Part shown: one piece after another, positions 30,292-38,478 of the stretch | Layout: every line of letters starts with the position of its first letter | How positions within the stretch are numbered: position 1 is the stretch's first letter | Origin: JBCCCJ01 sp039029315 | GTDB lineage: Bacteria; Bacteroidota; Bacteroidia; J057 | Direction of reading: 5' to 3' | Assembly: GCA_039029315.1 (NCBI GenBank) | Contig: JBCCGK010000003.1 | Coordinates: 124,001 to 188,000, forward strand | DNA: 64,000 bases | Translations under genes and position numbers: made by a program | The notes under the pieces: model-generated | What the model was told of the DNA's origin: nothing | The model's input: only the letters and a program-made list of their open reading frames with translations | Database searches by the model: none

Positions 30292-30910
30292 GCGAAAATA
30301 TCGCATAGAAGGAAAACCCGCAGCGACTGTCAAACAGTTGTTGCGATTTCATCCTGCCTCTTTTCGGGAGTTGTATCCCGACAGACAGGTGAACAACATC
30401 TATTTTGATACACCAGCCCTGGAGACCTTCCACCAGAATGTATATGGCAAGAATGAGCGAAAAAAATTCCGGGTGCGTTGGTATGGAGAGATTCTGGATG
30501 CAGCAGGAGAGGCTCAATTGGAAATCAAAATCAAGCACAATGAATTGGGCGAAAAACAAAGTTTTGCTGTTCAGGCTTTTTCTCTGCCCGATATAGAGTC
30601 GTTGACCCAGGAAGTCAATCGGGTGGCAAATGGGGCAGTTATGCAGCCGATTTTATTGAATGCCTATCGGCGGTCTTATTTGATCTCCAGAGACGGAAGA
30701 TTTCGAGTCACAGTAGATCGGGACATGAGATACCATACGTTATTGGCCTCCGCTTGGTTTCATCGATATCAAATCGCAGATGATGCGGTAATTGTGGAGG
30801 TGAAGTATGAAGAAGCAGAGGATGAATATGCGCCCTTTATCACGCAGCATATGCCCTTTCGTCAAGCCAAACACTCCAAATATGTGCAGGGCATTCAGCT
30901 GACGATTTAA
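30281..30910 (+). CDS. VTC-domain polyphosphate polymerase-like protein
   Basis: A 209-residue protein of the VTC/CYTH-like triphosphate tunnel superfamily. It opens RFERKYRIEG and carries the basic and acidic tunnel residues in NNIYFDTP, RKKFRVRWYG, EIKIKHN, YRRSYLI, RVTVDRD, VIVEVKY and the C-terminal SKYVQGI. VTC4 makes polyphosphate from ATP in yeast vacuoles; bacterial homologues are annotated as polyphosphate polymerase-domain proteins. There is no signal peptide or membrane helix, so DUF4956 may bring it to the membrane. It starts inside the end of the sugar dehydrogenase gene and is the last gene of the tight cluster. Confidence 0.9.
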   Translation: MRFERKYRIEGKPAATVKQLLRFHPASFRELYPDRQVNNIYFDTPALETFHQNVYGKNERKKFRVRWYGEILDAAGEAQLEIKIKHNELGEKQSFAVQAFSLPDIESLTQEVNRVANGAVMQPILLNAYRRSYLISRDGRFRVTVDRDMRYHTLLASAWFHRYQIADDAVIVEVKYEEAEDEYAPFITQHMPFRQAKHSKYVQGIQLTI

Positions 30911-31066
30911 AACCTATCTTGCCCGCATATCGAATGAAGATTGACAGACAAAGAGGATTTTGAATTCCTGAGCAAACCCAATGTGAGATTCCCTCCCCCA
31001 AAAAAATCTGAGGTTCAAGTGTCGTGTTTTGTACCAATCTGACGATTTAGGAGTTGTATTTTTATG

Positions 31067-31074
31067 TAGTTTTG
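31067..31074 (+). promoter_or_regulatory. -7 element before the TPR gene
   Basis: TAGTTTTG matches TAnnTTTG and lies 23 bases before the ATG at 31098. No clear -33 TTTG is present at the usual spacing. It suggests that the TPR-sulfotransferase pair has its own promoter. Confidence 0.4.
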
Positions 31075-31097
31075 GGCTGCATGTGTCGAAATATTCT

Positions 31098-32639
31098 ATG
31101 AACACAAACATGACTGGTCCCTCTGAATATCGTTCAACTCCCACGAAATTCTCTCCTCGTATTCTTGCCTTACTCTGTTATTTGCTTGTTGGCTGTCTGT
31201 GTTCTTCTGCGGCGGATCTGAAAAAAGAACGTGCCGAAATAGAAGGAAGCCTTGCCAGTTTCCAATTGGCTGCTGCGGAACAACTCATCTCAAAGATGTC
31301 TGACAGGGGCTACCAAAAGTTCTATGCCTGTAATTTGTTGATGTACAAGTTCTTTGCTACCCAGGATGCAGAATACATCCAACAGGTGCGAAGCATCTGG
31401 AAGGCAACACTCGCCACGGTGGAGACCATTCCTGAAGACGATCCGCTGAAGTATGTCTTGCTATCAGAACTCTATTGCAAGCGATCGGCTCTGGAGTTTC
31501 TTGATCAGAACTATCTGACCTCCATCCGTCTGGCCCGAACAGGGCGAGTCATGATCCGGCGAAACCAACATCGACACGCAGACAATGTCGAGCAATTGAA
31601 AATTCTTGGGATCATGAACATCGTCCTGGGTGCAGTACCAGCCAAATATCAATGGATTACACACTCCCTTGGATTTAAGGGCAATCTTCAACAAGGACTT
31701 AAGCAACTTGAGACTGCTGCTACCCAAAGTTCATTACTCAAGCTGGAAGCGCAGCTTATTTTGGGATTTGTGGAAAAAAATATTCTGGATCGCCCTAATG
31801 AAGCCTTGTCGAGGTTACAAGCCTTGCAACTTGAATATGGAGGGAATCTGGTGATTGACTATTTTCTTGCTACAGCCCTCCTTGGAATGAAAAAAAGCAA
31901 TGAAGCGCTTGAGATCCTTTCGCAGCGAAACAAGTATCTGGAGGAGGAAGTATTCTTTGCCCCTTTTTGGGACTACCAACTTGGGAAGGCCTATTATTTC
32001 AAGAACGACCTTCGAAATGCCCAACGCTATCTAGCGAGATTTATCAAGGCGTATAAAGGAAAACTGGCCAGGACAGATGCCCATTTTCGTTTGGGAATGG
32101 CCTTGACCTTGAACAATAGTTATGAATTGGGGCAACAGTTTTTCAAAAGTATTGCAACAGGGGAACTCTCGGACCTGGATGAGGATGCCTATGCACAATT
32201 TATGGCGACTAAGTTTTTGGAAAACAAGCCGGGAAAATATGTAATGGCCCTATTTCGGGCGAGAAACTATTTCGATGGAGGATTTCACGAACAGGCTGCT
32301 CTGGAATTGGCCAATATCAAGGACGCCTATGGAATCCTGTCGCCCGCCCAGCGGATTGAATTTCACTATCGGCAAGCACGAATTTTGCATGCGCAGGGAG
32401 AGGTTGAGTTAGCCACAGAACAGTATGAAAAGTGCATTGCTCAACCAGAGGTGGAAGAAAGTAAATGGTTGCAAGCTTATGCGTGGTTTTATCAAGCCAG
32501 CATTTCCCGGGATCAGGGATTTCTTGAGCAAGCAAAACAACAATATAAAAAGGCCCTTGAGTTTGATGGGTATTTCTATCAGTCAGGCCTTGAAAACCGC
32601 TGCAAAGCATCTCTCAGTGAACTCAAACAGGCAGGCTAA
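31098..32639 (+). CDS. Exported tetratricopeptide repeat protein
   Basis: A 513-residue protein. The ATG at 31098 is followed by a basic stretch and a hydrophobic segment (ILALLCYLLVGCLCSSAA), which could be a signal peptide or a lipoprotein signal with cysteine in LVGC. The mature part is all-helical with degenerate tetratricopeptide repeats, clearest near the C-terminus (EVELATEQYEKCIAQ; GFLEQAKQQYKKALEF). TPR proteins scaffold complexes; the partners are unknown. A TTG start at 31029 would place an extra stretch before the export signal. The stop codon is two bases from the sulfotransferase start, so the two are co-expressed. Confidence 0.8.
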   Translation: MNTNMTGPSEYRSTPTKFSPRILALLCYLLVGCLCSSAADLKKERAEIEGSLASFQLAAAEQLISKMSDRGYQKFYACNLLMYKFFATQDAEYIQQVRSIWKATLATVETIPEDDPLKYVLLSELYCKRSALEFLDQNYLTSIRLARTGRVMIRRNQHRHADNVEQLKILGIMNIVLGAVPAKYQWITHSLGFKGNLQQGLKQLETAATQSSLLKLEAQLILGFVEKNILDRPNEALSRLQALQLEYGGNLVIDYFLATALLGMKKSNEALEILSQRNKYLEEEVFFAPFWDYQLGKAYYFKNDLRNAQRYLARFIKAYKGKLARTDAHFRLGMALTLNNSYELGQQFFKSIATGELSDLDEDAYAQFMATKFLENKPGKYVMALFRARNYFDGGFHEQAALELANIKDAYGILSPAQRIEFHYRQARILHAQGEVELATEQYEKCIAQPEVEESKWLQAYAWFYQASISRDQGFLEQAKQQYKKALEFDGYFYQSGLENRCKASLSELKQAG

Positions 32640-32641
32640 TC

Positions 32642-33406
32642 ATGACCCCTCCTTCTCTTTCTTATACCATCTGGTTCACCCAAAGAAATGGCTCTACCCT
32701 TCTCACAAAAGCCATGGAGCAGATGGAGATTGTCGGCAAGCCTGGCGAATGGCTCAACATCCCTGTTGAACTCTCTTTGTCTCAACATTACCAAGTAGGA
32801 GCAAGCGGAGCCCTTCTTCCAGTACTGTACCAACAGGGGATGGGAAAAAACGGTGTGTATGGACAAAAAGTCTCCATGCATGGCGGAGGCATGATCGATT
32901 GGTTGGAGGAGTTGGCTCAGGCAAGTGGCGTAAAGGAGGGGGCAAATGCGGGAGAGATCTGGGAGGCAGCCTTTCCCAATCACCGCTATATATTCCTGAC
33001 ACGCCGCAACAAGGTACGGCAGGCGGTATCCTGGTGGAAGGCAATTCAGACACAGGAGTGGCATCGGGAGTCTGGCAAAGAGGCGATTCAAGTGCCTCCA
33101 GCTTTGATGGATTCTTATGACTTCGCAGCGATTCGCCATCTGCTGACAGAGATTTGCTTACGGGAAGCAGCCATAGAGGAGTTTTTTCTGAGAGGAAATA
33201 GTCAACCAATGACCATCGTATATGAAGATTTCGTTCGTGAATATGAACAGACGATTCGGGACATCCTGAGCTTCCTGGGGCAGGATCAACAGTCGGTGGA
33301 GATTCCGTCTCCACCACTAGAGCGATTGGCAGATGAGGTTTCAGAAGTCTGGGTTCAGCGCTTTCGCGAGGAGATTCAGGACGGATGGAGTAGCCAGGTC
33401 TGGTAA
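32642..33406 (+). CDS. Stf0-like sulfotransferase
   Basis: A 254-residue soluble enzyme resembling Stf0, the trehalose 2-sulfotransferase family. The PAPS 5'-phosphosulfate-binding loop appears as IWFTQRNGSTLLTKAM at about residues 10-25. The 3'-phosphate-binding region is IFLTRRNKVRQAVSWWKA at about 119-136, and IVYEDFVREYEQTIRDILSFLG is at the C-terminus. It would move a sulfate group from PAPS to a sugar or glycolipid. It is the second gene of a pair with the TPR protein and lies near the putative surface phosphate operon, so it may decorate a cell-surface glycan; that link is inferred. Confidence 0.82.
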   Translation: MTPPSLSYTIWFTQRNGSTLLTKAMEQMEIVGKPGEWLNIPVELSLSQHYQVGASGALLPVLYQQGMGKNGVYGQKVSMHGGGMIDWLEELAQASGVKEGANAGEIWEAAFPNHRYIFLTRRNKVRQAVSWWKAIQTQEWHRESGKEAIQVPPALMDSYDFAAIRHLLTEICLREAAIEEFFLRGNSQPMTIVYEDFVREYEQTIRDILSFLGQDQQSVEIPSPPLERLADEVSEVWVQRFREEIQDGWSSQVW

Positions 33407-33426
33407 TTCATATGCATCAATATTGT

Positions 33427-34182
33427 TTACTTCCCATACTTTCTGAGTGCTTCCTGGACGTCTAGTTTTGGTGCGCGCAACAATCCGCCACTCAGATTCT
33501 CCGCTGCATAGGGATCAATGTTGTCAATTTCATATTGTCGATCATTGAGATCAAGCACAATCACATCGAAGGTAAATGCCACATCGCTGGTTGCGCGGAA
33601 CCAGTGGATGTTGTCTTTTTCGTCAGAAATAGAGGAGGCCTCTCCTACTGTGAGGACCTTGTCGATGCTGGGCCGAATGATCAGATGATTGGCTTCTTCT
33701 CTGACTTTATCATAATGCTTGAGTGCGAATTCTCCTTTGATGACAAGATGTGCAGATGCCATGTTTTTGTGCCCATGAGGAATGATCGCCCGGTCTTTCT
33801 TCATACCAAAGATTTTGGGATAAAAGGCCAATCGATCGGGAAGGCCAGCAAGTTTGGGGAAACGAACCACCTTTGTATTTACCCCTAGGTCTGGGTAGAC
33901 AAATCCTTTGCTCAGTCGATCGAAGTCAATCATGCGAAGAACCTCCTCAAATGCTAACTGTTGGAAGAGTTCTTCCAGCTGATCCTGCCATTGAGAAGGT
34001 GAGAGGGTGTTTGTTCGCAAGTCCGAACACATTTCATTCAATTGATTGGCCCATCGATCTGTGATGGGTTTGAGGGGGTTGGCAATCATATCTTGAAGCA
34101 GGACAGTCTCCCAAAAAGAGAATGCCAAAATGTGAGACATCATTTGCTGATTGAATCCTCTGCGAGTAAGAAACTGAGCCAT
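33427..34182 (-). CDS. Cupin-like protein of unknown function
   Basis: A 251-residue soluble protein. The N-terminal half is helical. The C-terminal half contains a cupin-like core: IIPHGHKNMASAHLVIKGEFALKHYD at about residues 132-157 has the spacing of histidines and glutamate seen in double-stranded beta-helix proteins, followed by GEASSISDEKDNIHWFRAT with a second histidine. This could bind a metal ion, as in small-molecule dioxygenases. I cannot name its substrate. It is convergent with the sulfotransferase gene. Confidence 0.6.
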   Translation of the reverse strand: MAQFLTRRGFNQQMMSHILAFSFWETVLLQDMIANPLKPITDRWANQLNEMCSDLRTNTLSPSQWQDQLEELFQQLAFEEVLRMIDFDRLSKGFVYPDLGVNTKVVRFPKLAGLPDRLAFYPKIFGMKKDRAIIPHGHKNMASAHLVIKGEFALKHYDKVREEANHLIIRPSIDKVLTVGEASSISDEKDNIHWFRATSDVAFTFDVIVLDLNDRQYEIDNIDPYAAENLSGGLLRAPKLDVQEALRKYGK

Positions 34183-34380
34183 AATGTTGGAAAATCAATT
34201 AATTATGAAAGCCGAATTGATCGAAGGCGAAAACTATTATGCAAAATTGAAGTAAGTATATTTGACCAAAATGGTTGAACATTTGAAGATTCATGCATGA
34301 TTTTAGGCGGTTCAGCGGACTTGGATAGGGATTCTTACCAAAAACTGGAATATTGCATACGCTATGAGACGAAGGTTGTT

Positions 34381-34758
34381 ATGAATAAGTTCTTTTTCAC
34401 ACTCATGTTATCTTACATTTGCTCTTTGTACACGACTTCATTTCTTCCCGCCAATTCAATGGCGGATTCCAATACCGCTTGTATCGAGTTTATTCCCACT
34501 GCTATTTCTCCAAATGGGGACGGGATCAACGATGAATTTCGCATTCGTTTTTCTTGCAAAGTAGGAGATTATATGCTTGAAATCTACGATGAATCAAATG
34601 AGTTGATTCACCAAAGTACAGATCACGAAGAAAGTTGGAATGGGGTAACAGCCAATGGACCTGCCCCAGAAGGATACTATTCCTATGTGATTCAGTACAG
34701 ATCCTCTCGCCACTCCCTTCCTGAAAGAGAAGAAGGAGAGGTCGCATTGGTTCGCTAA
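34381..34758 (+). CDS. Short secreted CHU_C-type (gliding-associated C-terminal) domain protein
   Basis: A 125-residue protein. A signal peptide starts at MNKFFFTLMLSYICSLYTTS. It is followed directly by a CHU_C/gliding motility-associated C-terminal domain, recognisable by FIPTAISPNGDGINDEFRI and the later NGVTANGPAPEGYYSYVI. This domain normally terminates very long proteins and targets them to type IX secretion; here it stands almost alone. A longer frame from 34297 would place 28 residues before the signal peptide. Its role is unknown. Confidence 0.8.
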   Translation: MNKFFFTLMLSYICSLYTTSFLPANSMADSNTACIEFIPTAISPNGDGINDEFRIRFSCKVGDYMLEIYDESNELIHQSTDHEESWNGVTANGPAPEGYYSYVIQYRSSRHSLPEREEGEVALVR

Positions 34759-34828
34759 TTGCAAGAGGTTCGAAGAAGAGTTAGGGGGGAATCGAACATG
34801 CTGTTTCGCTATCCCCTACCCCATTTCT

Positions 34829-36118
34829 TTAGCCAGGAATCAAATCTTTTCCACTTGAGATCACCACAGTTTCCCCTTCTGATTTGGCCATAATGGTCGT
34901 CAGGGTCAGGTCTCCAAAAATGTTGACCACTGTACGACACATATCCAGTATACGATCCAGACCAAAAATCAAGGCAATGCCTGTGGCTGGTACGCCTACA
35001 GATCCCAATACCAGAGCAAGCGTAATCATTCCGGCTCCAGGAACCCCTGCTGCCCCGACCGAGGCGAGTGTTGCCGTAAGAATGATGGTCAACTGCGCCG
35101 CAAATCCAAGATCCATTCCGTACACTTGTGCAATAAAGAGAGCTGCTATCGCCTGATACACTGCTGTCCCGTCCATATTGATGGTTGCACCAAGTGGCAA
35201 AACAAAGCTACTGACCTCTCTGGATACCCCTAGATTGTGTTGCGCAACATCCATACTGATGGGGAGTGTCGCACTGCTGGAGCTTGTACTGAATCCCATC
35301 ACAACGGCTTCTTTGATGGCCAGGATGAACTTGATCGGACTTTGCTTGACATAGAAATAAATGAAACTAAAATGAGTAATGCAGATATGGAGAAGCAATC
35401 CGATCAATACCACAAAGGCATATTTGATCAACAATAAAAGGATATCCAGTCCCAGATCTGCCACTACGCCCAACATCAATGCGAATACGCCATAAGGTGC
35501 TGTTTCCATGGCAAGGGTAACCATCTTGATGATGGCGTCATTGAGTCCGTCGAAGGCTTTGATGAGAGGGGCGGCTTTTTCGGGAGGAATCAGGGTCATA
35601 CATATCCCCAGAAAGAGAGAGAAAAATATCACCCCCAGCATATCCCCACTCGAAAGTGCCTGAAAGGGATTGGTGGGAACCAGTCTGACGAAAAGTCCAA
35701 TGATGTTTTCGAAGGTACTTTTGCTTTCCATCTCCTGAGACCCGGCCGTCTTTTCTGCTGCTTGACCTTCGTACTGCGCTTCGAGTTGTTGTTTCTGCTC
35801 TTCGGGAAGCCCGTTTCCTGGTTGGAATACATTGGCCACGGCCAGACCAATCATCGCTGCAACGGCAGTGGTGAACATGAAAAACCCAAATGCTTTTCCG
35901 CCCATCTTTCCAACTTTGCGAATGTCTCCCAGACTTGCCGACCCCAATACCAAAGATACCAGGACAAGGGGCACAACAAGCATCTTGACCAGACGAATGA
36001 AAATATCTCCAATCCAGTTGGTATAGATGGCCCAATCAGCAATTCCGGCAACATTGTAGATATAGCCCACGATGATACCGACGGCCATACCGATCAGGAT
36101 TTTGGTGTAAAGTTTCAT
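34829..36118 (-). CDS. Dicarboxylate/amino acid:cation symporter (DAACS family)
   Basis: A 429-residue secondary transporter of the glutamate/aspartate/C4-dicarboxylate family. It has eight membrane helices, the serine-rich re-entrant loop FSTSSSSATLPIS, the substrate and sodium-site motif GATINMDGTA, and the downstream GVPGAGMITLALVLGSVGVP and FGLDRILDMCRTVVNIFGD segments. A hydrophilic insertion of about 40 residues near residue 105-145 (EEQKQQLEAQYEGQAAEKTA) is a small departure from the family norm. It takes up an acidic amino acid or dicarboxylate with Na+ or H+. Confidence 0.92.
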   Translation of the reverse strand: MKLYTKILIGMAVGIIVGYIYNVAGIADWAIYTNWIGDIFIRLVKMLVVPLVLVSLVLGSASLGDIRKVGKMGGKAFGFFMFTTAVAAMIGLAVANVFQPGNGLPEEQKQQLEAQYEGQAAEKTAGSQEMESKSTFENIIGLFVRLVPTNPFQALSSGDMLGVIFFSLFLGICMTLIPPEKAAPLIKAFDGLNDAIIKMVTLAMETAPYGVFALMLGVVADLGLDILLLLIKYAFVVLIGLLLHICITHFSFIYFYVKQSPIKFILAIKEAVVMGFSTSSSSATLPISMDVAQHNLGVSREVSSFVLPLGATINMDGTAVYQAIAALFIAQVYGMDLGFAAQLTIILTATLASVGAAGVPGAGMITLALVLGSVGVPATGIALIFGLDRILDMCRTVVNIFGDLTLTTIMAKSEGETVVISSGKDLIPG

Positions 36119-36173
36119 AATAGTAGATAGTTGTCAGTCACGCGAAAGAAACGAAGATACAGGATTGTCTGCT

Positions 36174-36872
36174 TCAATACCAATACTCTTCTGTCGACAT
36201 ATCCAGATTTTCCTGAAAATACAGGCGATCGTTGCTCATATCGTAGGCACACATTTGGCCGGTAAAAAAACAACCACAGTCAATGTTCAGGATAGGAATT
36301 TCGGATTGAGTCATGGGCCAGGCTTCAATTTGTCTTCGATTGCGGGGGGTATGACCATGAATGATGATGCGATTCCCCAACCACTCTCTGTCAAGATCCT
36401 CATACCAATTGCGAATCCAGACCATCGAATCCTCATCCTTCAGCGGTCCCCGCGGGTGAAGAAAATTGAATCCAGCATGGACCAGCAAATGTTGATCAAG
36501 CTCAAAATAATAGGGAAGTGTCTCACAAAACTGCCAATACTTCTCAGGAATCTTGTTGAGATCAAACAAAATTCCAAAACTGGCCAGGGTGCTGTCTCCG
36601 CCATTGTCTCGCCAATGATCAAAATCTGCCGGACTGCCGGATCGGGCATCGAGCATCATATTTTCATGATTGCCGCGCAAGCATCGCACCGTATATCCGT
36701 CATTTTGTAGTTGAAAGATGTAATCAAATACCCCTTTGCTATTGGGACCACGGTCGACATAGTCTCCAAGCAGGAACAGTTCGTCTGTTTTGGTGAGCTG
36801 TAGTCGATCTTCGACCAATGCCTTGAACGTAATGGCACAGCCATGAATATCAGAAATAGCAATTTTTCGCAT
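36174..36872 (-). CDS. Metallophosphoesterase (PrpA/ApaH-like)
   Basis: A 232-residue calcineurin-fold phosphatase. Metal-binding motifs appear in order: SDIHGC, LLGDYVDRGPNS, LRGNHENMM, LLVHAG and IIHGHTP. These cover the expected dinuclear-metal ligands. The family includes serine/threonine phosphatases and diadenosine tetraphosphatases; the short length and RNRRQIEAWP tail do not settle which. It is probably cytoplasmic. Confidence 0.9.
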   Translation of the reverse strand: MRKIAISDIHGCAITFKALVEDRLQLTKTDELFLLGDYVDRGPNSKGVFDYIFQLQNDGYTVRCLRGNHENMMLDARSGSPADFDHWRDNGGDSTLASFGILFDLNKIPEKYWQFCETLPYYFELDQHLLVHAGFNFLHPRGPLKDEDSMVWIRNWYEDLDREWLGNRIIIHGHTPRNRRQIEAWPMTQSEIPILNIDCGCFFTGQMCAYDMSNDRLYFQENLDMSTEEYWY

Positions 36873-37084
36873 ATAAAAAAATGATACGAAAATAGGGAAA
36901 TGTGGTTGGGAGAAATGCGGTCTGCGGACTGCCGGTTTGTTTGAGCGATCTTAGAAATTCTGCTATGAGTGCAGGGAAATGATCCGATTCCAGTGAGAAA
37001 TCTCCGCCCTGAAGAATTGATTTCTTTCTTCAAAATTGGATGTTGAAAAACATCAAATTCTCGATGCTGAAAGCGGCAGCAATA

Positions 37085-37102
37085 GGGGGGGAAGATCCCC
37101 CC
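37085..37102 (-). terminator. G/C hairpin downstream of lspA
   Basis: A six-base GGGGGG/CCCCCC stem with a six-base loop sits 19 bases after the lspA stop codon. There is no U run, so it is only a candidate terminator or RNA 3' stabiliser. Confidence 0.4.
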
Positions 37103-37120
37103 TTATGTGTTGATGAAGCC

Positions 37121-37954
37121 CTATTTGGGGTCTGTTTCTTGACTTTGTCCGACTTCTTTGGCCTGTTCTTCGAGGACTTCAGCTGAGTTCTCTTTTGTGC
37201 TTTCAGGCTCAGTCGTTGGTTCTTCTTCAGGTGCTGATTCAGTTTTGTTCTCAGAGGGTTCTGTTGATGGTGTGGATGCTTCCTGAACATTCTTTTCTGA
37301 AGCAGGAAGTGTACTGCTTGTGTCAGCACTTTCTGCCGATCGTGCGCGCTCATCCATCTTGAAGTATTTGCCCTGAAAAATCAGAATGACTACAATCCCA
37401 ACAGAAATGGCAGAATCAGCGATATTGAAGATTGGCCATAAGGAGGTATAACTCCCTCCGAAGATAGGAATCCAGTCAGCAATCTGTCCGCGCCAAATGT
37501 CAAAATAGAACATATCTACCACCCGGCCGTGAAACAATCCTCCAGAATAGGTGTTAATCGACTCGAAAAAGATCCCATAAAAGGTACGATCTATGATATT
37601 TCCGACAGCTCCACCAAAAATCAGCGCCACATACCAGGGCAGTGGTGATCGATGATCTGCCAGTCGATACAACACATAGCCAATCGCAAAGACAGCGACA
37701 ATCGAGAAGATCGTCAATGTCAATTTTCCAGTCTCTTCGGACATCTCCCCCCCTAATCCCTGAACCATATCGGAGATTCGAAGGCCAAAAGCTGCACCCT
37801 CGTTTTCAATAAAATGGAGTTTGAAGAAGTTCCCCAAAATCTTGATTTGCCCGACTTCACCATAAGCCATGTTCAGCTTGACAATGACCTTTGTAATTTG
37901 ATCTACGACAATTACAGCCAGTGCAACGAGGAAATATTTTTTGGCAAGTTTCAT
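37121..37954 (-). CDS. lspA: Signal peptidase II with acidic C-terminal tail
   Basis: A 277-residue inner-membrane aspartic protease that cleaves prolipoproteins before the lipidated cysteine. Four hydrophobic segments, ENEGAAFG, GGAVGNIIDR (Asp122) and FNIADSAI (Asp180) provide the conserved catalytic dyad and loops. The family core ends at about residue 203; the extra 75 residues are low-complexity and rich in Glu, Ser, Thr and Pro. This tail is unusual for LspA. It is the last of three genes in an ileS-dksA-like-lspA order, and its ATG follows the upstream stop codon directly. Confidence 0.95.
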   Translation of the reverse strand: MKLAKKYFLVALAVIVVDQITKVIVKLNMAYGEVGQIKILGNFFKLHFIENEGAAFGLRISDMVQGLGGEMSEETGKLTLTIFSIVAVFAIGYVLYRLADHRSPLPWYVALIFGGAVGNIIDRTFYGIFFESINTYSGGLFHGRVVDMFYFDIWRGQIADWIPIFGGSYTSLWPIFNIADSAISVGIVVILIFQGKYFKMDERARSAESADTSSTLPASEKNVQEASTPSTEPSENKTESAPEEEPTTEPESTKENSAEVLEEQAKEVGQSQETDPK

Positions 37955-38347
37955 CTATCTTCTGCGAGCTTTATCTGATTGTTTCATTTTGGCAGCAACT
38001 GTTGTGGTTGCATGTGGCACCACTCTCAATCTCTCTTTGGGAATAATTTCCCCAGAAATTCTACAAATCCCATATGTGCCATTTTCAATTCTGATCAATG
38101 CCTTTTCGAGTTTGTCAATGAATTTTCCCTGTCGGGCCATGAGAATTTCAACTTGTTCTTTTTCGCGGCTTTCATTGCCAAACTCAGTAAAATTGATACT
38201 GTCAGCAGAATTTCCGCTGAATTCCTTGAGGCTGTTCGCAAGCAATTTATGCTCCTTTCTGGCGTCTTCAAGCTTCTTGTTGATGAGTTGCTTGAATTCT
38301 TCCAATTCACTCCGGGAATAAAACTTCTTTTCAGTTCGTTTTTCCAT
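37955..38347 (-). CDS. TraR/DksA-type protein without zinc-finger cysteines
   Basis: A 130-residue coiled-coil protein of the TraR/DksA family. The N-terminal half is a helical hairpin and the C-terminal GTYGICRISGEIIPKERL matches the zinc-finger region. Only one cysteine (Cys95) remains; the other zinc ligands are replaced, as I recall is common in Bacteroidota members. Relatives bind the RNA polymerase secondary channel and modulate transcription. It lies between ileS and lspA. Confidence 0.85.
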   Translation of the reverse strand: MEKRTEKKFYSRSELEEFKQLINKKLEDARKEHKLLANSLKEFSGNSADSINFTEFGNESREKEQVEILMARQGKFIDKLEKALIRIENGTYGICRISGEIIPKERLRVVPHATTTVAAKMKQSDKARRR

Positions 38348-38478
38348 AATTTGATTGTTAGTAGCTACTAGCGGTAATTACTCATTCAGAACAAGATAAG
38401 AACAAATAGTATTGGTTTGCGGAAGAAAAGAGCAGTTTGGTAAGTTTGTATATTTTTCGAAATAGAAACAAAATGGTT

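Noticed and set aside
34257..34264. TATATTTG as a promoter for the CHU_C-domain gene
   Set aside because: It matches the -7 consensus but lacks a -33 box and is 117 bases from the start, so the link is too weak.
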